Assembly (NCBI GenBank): GCA_017548565.1
Contig: JAFYZU010000010.1
Span: forward strand, 16,965 to 80,964
Length of the DNA: 64,000 nucleotides
Source of the DNA: Treponema sp.
Lineage (GTDB): Bacteria > Spirochaetota > Spirochaetia > Treponematales > Treponemataceae
Reading direction: 5' to 3'
Positions 61,424 through 64,000 of this stretch are shown here, one piece after another (position 1 is the first letter of the stretch; every line of letters starts with the position of its first letter). A program made the translations under genes and the position numbers. The notes under the pieces were generated by a model. It saw nothing but the letters and a program-made list of their open reading frames with translations, was not told the DNA's origin and made no database searches.

Positions 61424-63727
61424 TTATCCTATTTCAGAATTAAGTGCTTTTTCAGTCTTTATTTCTTTATTATCTGCAAGAAGCTTTTTACCTGCTATCT
61501 GTACGAAACCATCCTTTGCTTCAATCTTTACGCTGAAAAATTCATCAATATTAATTTCTGATTTTTTTAATGTATTTACATCAGAGCCTTCAAGGATTAC
61601 TTTTGTTCCAGGCTTTGCCCATGAGGCATCAAGAACTTCAACGCAATCTTTTTCGCCGTCCTTGTAATCACCGGCAAGAAGCATTCCGCGGCTTTCAATA
61701 CCTCGCATAAGTCTTGGAGCAAGATTTGCTGCAATAATTACATGCTTTCCTAAGAGCTCGTCTTCACGAAGATATTTTCTTAAACCAGACTGTATTGTTC
61801 TTGGAACTCCGCTTCCGTCATCAAGCGTTTCAATATAAAGCTTGTCTCCATCAGGATTAGGCTTAATATCGGTAATTTTTGCAACTGTAAGCTCAATGTT
61901 ATGATTAAAGAATTCAGCCTGTTTTTCAACTGGTAATACAGCAGGTTCTTCCTTTTTCTTGTCTTTTTTTGAAGCCTGTTTATCTTCGGCTTTTTTCTGT
62001 TTACCGCTGAATTTTTCCTTAAATGCAAGCATTGTTTTCTGATCAAGCGGTTTAAAATAAACTTCAGTCGGGCCAACCTTATCAAGTCCTGTAGTTTCAC
62101 CGAGATTTGTCCAGTCATAACCAGGCTTTGTATCTGTACCAAGCTTTGATTCTTTTATTGATTTACCGAAATATGACATGATTACCTGTGTATACTGCGG
62201 CATATAAGGATTCATCATAATCATCAAATCTTTAATTACATAACAAAGATTATGAATAAGTTTAGCACACGCCTGAGGATCTGATTCACGTGTTTTCCAT
62301 GGTTCTGCAACCTGGAACTTTTTATTACATATATCTGAAATTTCAAACATTATGTGGAAAGCGTCTTTAAGCTCAGCCCATTCTAGATAATCTGTTGCTT
62401 TTTTCTCAAGTTCTCGAACCTGTTTCCATAAATCTTCATCAACTGGAGCTTCAGGAATTTTTCCATCAAAATATTTATTTACAAAAAGAAGTGTTCTGTT
62501 TACAAGGTTTCCAAGATTACCGATCAATTCACCATTAAGCTTTTCCATAAAATCCTTCCAGGTAAACTGATAATCCTGTTTTTCCGGTCGATTATAGAAA
62601 ATATAGAATCTCCATGCATCAGCAGGAATTCCAGTCTCAATTGCATCTGTACCGAAAATACCTACCCCTTCACTTTTTGAGAATTTTCCGTCTTCGTAAT
62701 TCAAAAATTCTGTTGATGACATATGATAAAGCTTTGTCCAGTTGTGCGGTGAACCAAGCATCGTACAAGGGAAAATTACAGTATGAAACGGAATGTTATC
62801 TTTACCGATAAACTGGAACAAATCTACTTTTTCTTTATTTTTACCTTCCTGGCTTTCTTCCGGACACCACCAGCTCTTCCAGTCAAAGCTTCCCCTTCCC
62901 GACTTTTCAAGCTCATCGGCAAGCTGTTTTGTAATTGAAAGATAACCTATCGGTGCATTAAACCATACATAAAAAACCTTGTTTTCATAGCCTTCTTTCG
63001 GAACAGGAATACCCCACTTCAAATCACGTGTTATTGCCCTTTCCTGAAGTCCGTCTCGGATCCATGCTTTTGTCATATTGATTGCATTGTCTGCCCATTT
63101 ACCTTCTTTTGATGTTTTTTCTACCCAATCATTAAGCTTACTGCTCAAAGCCGGTAAATCTATATAAAGATGCTTTGTTTCACGTACTTCAGGAGTAGAA
63201 CCGCATGTATGACATTTCGGATCCTTTAATTCAACAGGATCTAAAAGAGAACCGCATTTATCACACTGATCCCCCCTTGCCTTTTCAGAACCGCATTTTG
63301 GACATGTACCGTCTACATATCGGTCTGCAAGGAACATATTACATTTTGTACAGAATAACTGCTTGTTTGCATGCTCTTTTATATATCCTGCTTTATCAAG
63401 ATCATTGAAAAGTGACTGTGTTATTTCAGTACACTGAGGATTTGAAGTACGGCCGAATTTATCAAAATTAATGTTAAACCATTTGTAAATCTTTGTGTGC
63501 TCCTGATAATAATGATTGCACAAGGCACGAGGTTCTTTTCCTTCTTCAAGAGCTTTTGTTTCAGTGGCAGTTCCGTATTCATCAACACCACAAATATAAA
63601 TTGTATCGTATCCTCTGTTACGGCAGAATCTGGCAAATACATCGCCCGAAAGTGACTGAATTATATTTCCAAGATGAGGAATATTATTAACATATGGCAA
63701 AGCTGCAGTAATAAGTCTTCTATTCAT
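61424..63727 (-). CDS. metG: methionyl-tRNA synthetase
   Basis: A 767-residue class I synthetase that charges tRNA-Met. The HIGH-type motif is PYVNNIPHLGN (about residues 11-21) and the KMSKS loop is GKFSKSEGVG. The zinc region between them has four CxxC pairs (CTKCNMF, CPKCGSE, CDKCGSL, CHTCGS), indicating two zinc knuckles. WFNAPIGYLSITK and TMLGSPHNWTKLYH are typical. After the anticodon-binding helices, a Lys-rich linker (about residues 590-605) leads to a C-terminal tRNA-binding OB domain of the EMAP/Arc1p type, which allows dimerisation and tRNA docking. GAAGG precedes the ATG. It has its own promoter and terminator. Confidence 0.96.
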   Translation of the reverse strand: MNRRLITAALPYVNNIPHLGNIIQSLSGDVFARFCRNRGYDTIYICGVDEYGTATETKALEEGKEPRALCNHYYQEHTKIYKWFNINFDKFGRTSNPQCTEITQSLFNDLDKAGYIKEHANKQLFCTKCNMFLADRYVDGTCPKCGSEKARGDQCDKCGSLLDPVELKDPKCHTCGSTPEVRETKHLYIDLPALSSKLNDWVEKTSKEGKWADNAINMTKAWIRDGLQERAITRDLKWGIPVPKEGYENKVFYVWFNAPIGYLSITKQLADELEKSGRGSFDWKSWWCPEESQEGKNKEKVDLFQFIGKDNIPFHTVIFPCTMLGSPHNWTKLYHMSSTEFLNYEDGKFSKSEGVGIFGTDAIETGIPADAWRFYIFYNRPEKQDYQFTWKDFMEKLNGELIGNLGNLVNRTLLFVNKYFDGKIPEAPVDEDLWKQVRELEKKATDYLEWAELKDAFHIMFEISDICNKKFQVAEPWKTRESDPQACAKLIHNLCYVIKDLMIMMNPYMPQYTQVIMSYFGKSIKESKLGTDTKPGYDWTNLGETTGLDKVGPTEVYFKPLDQKTMLAFKEKFSGKQKKAEDKQASKKDKKKEEPAVLPVEKQAEFFNHNIELTVAKITDIKPNPDGDKLYIETLDDGSGVPRTIQSGLRKYLREDELLGKHVIIAANLAPRLMRGIESRGMLLAGDYKDGEKDCVEVLDASWAKPGTKVILEGSDVNTLKKSEINIDEFFSVKIEAKDGFVQIAGKKLLADNKEIKTEKALNSEIG

Positions 63728-63757
63728 TTTTGTACCTTCAATAAAAAGTTTTAACTG

Positions 63758-63786
63758 ATTTTATCAAAAAATAAATAAATTTACAA
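63758..63786 (-). promoter_or_regulatory. promoter of metG
   Basis: On the minus strand TTGTAA (63781-63786), exactly 17 bases, TAAAAT (63758-63763) with an upstream TG (TGATAAAAT). The leader to the ATG at 63727 is about 25 bases; no T-box is visible. Confidence 0.65.
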
Positions 63787-63807
63787 TTAAAGTGATAATT
63801 TAAAAAA

Positions 63808-63830
63808 ACATAAAAAAATATTTTTTATGT
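63808..63830. repeat. AT-only perfect hairpin
   Basis: ACATAAAAAA (63808-63817), three bases, TTTTTTATGT (63821-63830). It lies upstream of metG and of an intrinsic terminator with no visible gene. Confidence 0.6.
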
Positions 63831-63887
63831 AACCAGTCAGTCTTCTTATGGTTATACAAGTGTACAACAAAAGATAATCAATGCAAG

Positions 63888-63929
63888 AAAAACTGCCGTT
63901 TTTATTCTCCTTTTGCGGCAGTTTTTTTT
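63888..63929. terminator. intrinsic terminator with no visible upstream gene
   Basis: AAAAACTGCCG (63888-63898) pairs with CGGCAGTTTTT (63916-63926), followed by Ts to 63929 on the plus strand. Minus-strand reading also ends in TTTTTC, so it could serve an RNA from either side. The 160 bases between metG and this hairpin hold no gene I can support. Confidence 0.8.
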
Positions 63930-63975
63930 ATTTAAAAAAGTGGAAAAAAACAAAGAAAAACATTATTCTATATTT

Positions 63976-64000
63976 ATGAAAGATTCTTTTAAAAACCTTG
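63976..64000 (+). CDS. possible gene start cut by the right edge
   Basis: ATG at 63976 opens a frame to the window end (MKDSFKNL). A TATTCT box (63964-63969) ends six bases before it, matching the leaderless arrangement seen elsewhere in this window, and no ribosome site is present. Only eight codons are visible, so the call rests on position after the terminator. Confidence 0.3.

Noticed and set aside
1..64000. Prophage, insertion sequences, toxin-antitoxin or defence islands.
   Set aside because: No integrase, transposase, restriction, toxin or phage structural gene was found on either strand.

Overview
The window is a dense, AT-rich bacterial chromosome segment that reads as a host-associated Treponema-like spirochaete. 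This rests on three things: a BspA-type leucine-rich-repeat surface lipoprotein, PilZ and pseudo-receiver proteins typical of spirochaetes, and the block mltG-dnaG-rpoD-cdsZ-rnpB-TPR-mreBCD-mrdA-rodA, whose order matches treponemes as I remember them. The genus is an inference. The genetic code is standard: several genes end in TGA, often in coupled TGATG or ATGA junctions.

Layout. 0-4 kb: a left-truncated sulfatase-modifying-factor-like protein, a MATE exporter and an AzgA-type purine permease ending in a bidirectional terminator. 4-14 kb: thrC with a lipoprotein gene, divergent from alr; folC divergent from trpS; a TAGCTAA heptamer array; cca with a small membrane protein, divergent from a membrane-anchored protein coupled to a glycogen synthase. 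14.1-14.4 kb: tRNA-Thr(TGT) and tRNA-Tyr(GTA) between a strong promoter and a terminator. 14.4-21.3 kb: an MBL hydrolase, a 67-residue protein, mltG, dnaG, rpoD and cdsZ. 21.3-31.6 kb: rnpB (RNase P RNA), a TPR protein, the rod-shape operon mreB-mreC-mreD-mrdA-rodA, pncB-nadE for NAD synthesis, and a FemAB-type aminoacyl transferase. 31.6-36.3 kb (minus strand): moxR, DUF58, a membrane protein and an ATP-grasp ligase. 36.4-43.1 kb: RNase Z, two paralogous SH3-type envelope proteins, and a Gld-like ABC system (ATPase, fused GldF-GldG, DUF4340). 43.1-51.2 kb: a CPBP protease facing a PilZ operon that runs through a HEAT protein, a short ComEC, rsmA, a YggS protein, a small membrane protein and two RluA-family pseudouridine synthases. 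The last of these overlaps an antisense tRNA-Leu. 51.2-53.3 kb (minus): a zinc-ribbon protein, a pseudo-receiver protein and an exported protein. Then mfd, a two-gene lipoprotein unit (the second gene a BspA-type protein broken by an in-frame TGA), a REP-like palindrome, and metG on the minus strand.

Most of the window is housekeeping: aminoacylation and tRNA maturation (trpS, metG, cca, rnz, rnpB, three tRNAs), replication and transcription (dnaG, rpoD, mfd), and cell wall growth (alr, mltG, mreBCD, mrdA, rodA, FemAB). No phage, insertion sequence or CRISPR array was seen. The least ordinary parts are the interrupted repeat lipoprotein, the protein C-terminus written antisense in a tRNA gene, several promoters placed so that the mRNA would start at or next to the start codon, symmetric divergent promoters, and the MoxR operon ending in an ATP-grasp ligase. 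No complete new system is claimed.
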